Assembly (NCBI GenBank): GCA_945788155.1
Contig: CALZKX010000128.1
Coordinates: forward strand, 1-7,900
Origin: an uncultured Flavobacteriaceae bacterium
Lineage (GTDB): Bacteria > Bacteroidota > Bacteroidia > Flavobacteriales > Flavobacteriaceae
Reading direction: 5' to 3'
Length of the DNA stretch: 7,900 bases
Shown here: positions 7,425-7,900 of the stretch, piece by piece
Layout of the letters: each line of letters starts with the position of its first letter
Numbering within the stretch: position 1 is the first letter of the stretch
Made by a program: the position numbers and the translations under genes
The notes under the pieces: generated by a model
Databases searched by the model: none
What the model was told of the DNA's origin: nothing
Seen by the model: the letters and a program-made list of their open reading frames with translations, nothing else

Positions 7425-7438
7425 ATGACAAAAGTCAT
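7425..7438. promoter_or_regulatory. CRP/FNR-family-type operator upstream of norC
   Basis: ATGAC-AAAA-GTCAT is a perfect palindrome with the 5-4-5 layout of CRP/FNR-family sites (compare FNR TTGAT-N4-ATCAA). Two further pairs match beyond a mismatch at 7424/7439. Its centre, 7431.5, is about 41-44 bp upstream of the start predicted from the -7 box, the class II activation position. Denitrification genes in other bacteria are often switched on by NO- or oxygen-sensing members of this family (FNR, DNR, NnrR), so such a regulator is the natural candidate. Which one acts here cannot be told from the site. Confidence 0.6.
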
Positions 7439-7460
7439 TTTAAGATCTTTTTATCTTAAA
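7439..7460. promoter_or_regulatory. Inverted repeat, copy 2 of the AAGAT-N6-ATCTT motif (possible operator)
   Basis: TTTAAGAT (7439-7446) and ATCTTAAA (7453-7460) form a perfect 8-bp inverted repeat around six bases. It directly abuts the CRP/FNR-type palindrome. Read on the minus strand it shares AAGATAA-N4-ATCTT with copy 1 at 7371-7392, with centres 68 bp apart, so the two copies bracket the promoter. Confidence 0.45.
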
Positions 7461-7607
7461 TTATATTACTTTTTATAAAATGTGATGATTAAAGTGACGT
7501 TGTTGTTTATGAAGAGTGTGTTCTATGCAATATAATTTTATAACAACAAGATGTTTTTTGGAAAGAAATGTTGAGAGCGAGGTTTGAGGAAACCTGATAG
7601 GATTCTT
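7461..7607. other. Non-coding stretch with two weak hairpins
   Basis: No reading frame of note lies here on either strand. Two pairings can be seen: TTGTTGTTTAT (7500-7510) with ATAACAACAA (7540-7549), imperfect by one bulge and with a 29-nt loop; and AGGTTT-GAGG-AAACCT (7580-7595), a 6-bp stem with a tetraloop. Neither matches an RNA family I recognise. The second lies 12 nt from the left arm of the large inverted repeat and might mark the neighbouring sequence of that element. Confidence 0.4.
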
Positions 7608-7644
7608 GCATTTAAGTTTTAATAAATAACGTGAGTTCGATATA
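7608..7644 (+). repeat. Left arm of a perfect 37-bp inverted repeat
   Basis: Begins GCATTTAAGTTTTAATAAAT and ends GAGTTCGATATA. It is the exact reverse complement of 7864-7900. Both arms are stop-rich and non-coding. Just inside this arm is a short palindrome, AGTCA-T-TGACT (7647-7657), not matched on the other side. Confidence 0.9.
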
Positions 7645-7675
7645 AAAGTCATTGACTATAAGCTGATTGAAATAA

Positions 7676-7801
7676 AAACACCCCTAATGAGCTTCGCTCT
7701 GTATCTTCAACAAAAGCTGTCACTTTTATCTCGATAATCCTCAAGGGGACAATGTCATCTTTGGGAATTCCTCCCTTGAGGGAGGAGCAAGGAGGGTGTT
7801 T
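7676..7801. repeat. Nested GC-richer palindromic segment inside the inverted-repeat element
   Basis: The segment is bounded by AAACACCC (7676-7683) and GGGTGTTT (7794-7801), inverted ends of 8 bp. Inside are GAGC-TTC-GCTC (about 7689-7699), CTCAAGGGGA (7740-7749) and a 7-bp hairpin, TCCTCCC-TTGA-GGGAGGA (7769-7786). The CTCAAGGGG and CCCTTGAGGG pieces are related to each other. It looks like a compact repeat of its own sitting inside the outer repeat. No reading frame is evident. Confidence 0.5.
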
Positions 7802-7863
7802 ACAATAAATAAACACATATCATACTAACATTCAAGTAAATATATATTGCCTATACTTTTAGC

Positions 7864-7900
7864 TATATCGAACTCACGTTATTTATTAAAACTTAAATGC
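7864..7900 (-). repeat. Right arm of the perfect 37-bp inverted repeat, reaching the window edge
   Basis: The exact reverse complement of 7608-7644. Pairing stops on the inner side at 7863 (C... against A...), though AAAAGT recurs 4 bp further in. On the outer side the window ends, so the true arm length is unknown. Confidence 0.9.

Larger units (their letters stand above)
7608..7900. mobile_element. Putative non-autonomous (MITE-like) or intergenic repeat element bounded by 37-bp inverted repeats
   Basis: The 219 bp between the two 37-bp arms contain no gene, so if mobile the element would need a transposase supplied in trans. The arms are AT-rich, while the core (about 7676-7801) is GC-richer, unlike the rest of the window. 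No target duplication can be tested, because the right arm ends exactly at the last base of the window and may continue. Alternatives are a phase-variable invertible segment, or two copies of a dispersed repeat in opposite orientation. I see no convincing outward promoter in the core, which weakens the invertible-promoter reading. Confidence 0.5.

Noticed and set aside
7586..7600. GAGGAAACCTGATAG resembling the GAGGAAA core of RNase P RNA
   Set aside because: The match ends after seven bases, and no other conserved RNase P element is near.
7756..7763. CATCTTTG as a plus-strand -7 box inside the inverted-repeat element
   Set aside because: First base deviates from TAnnTTTG, no -33 TTTG at proper spacing, and it points away from norC.
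7608..7900. CRISPR array or integron attC site
   Set aside because: There are only two arms, in inverted orientation, with no regular spacer-repeat pattern and no attC core sequences.

Overview
The window is an AT-rich stretch of bacterial DNA, most likely from a flavobacterium-like member of the Bacteroidota. Evidence for this is the A-rich leaders without Shine-Dalgarno sequences, a TAnnTTTG-type -7 promoter box, a TonB-dependent receptor inside a metabolic operon, and a lipoprotein form of an enzyme that is soluble in Proteobacteria. The species cannot be fixed from this sequence.

All six genes lie on the minus strand and read as one denitrification / nitric-oxide operon, from right to left: norC (6884-7345), norB (5532-6872), nirS (3852-5510), a TonB-dependent outer-membrane receptor (1782-3791), an iron-sulfur-repair di-iron protein of the RIC/ScdA/YtfE family (1042-1770), and an alginate-export-type outer-membrane barrel (1-1039, cut by the left edge). 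Gaps between genes are 11, 21, 60, 11 and 2 nt. The 60-nt gap holds a perfect 14-bp hairpin (3808-3840). NirS reduces nitrite to NO, NorCB removes NO by reducing it to N2O, and RIC repairs iron centres damaged by NO. The two outer-membrane proteins probably serve import, but their substrates cannot be read from sequence.

The control region lies at about 7346-7460. It has a -7 box (7395-7402) and a perfect CRP/FNR-type palindrome, ATGAC-N4-GTCAT (7425-7438). That palindrome is centred about 41-44 bp before the predicted transcription start, the usual place for a class II activator. Two copies of a second inverted motif, AAGATAA-N4-ATCTT as read on the minus strand, flank the promoter (7371-7392 and 7439-7460).

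From 7461 to 7900 there is no gene. Most of it (7608-7900) is bounded by a perfect 37-bp inverted repeat whose right arm runs into the window edge. Nested inside is a GC-richer segment with its own short inverted ends (AAACACCC / GGGTGTTT) and small hairpins. This looks like a non-autonomous, MITE-like or intergenic repeat element, or less likely an invertible segment, placed upstream of the operon.
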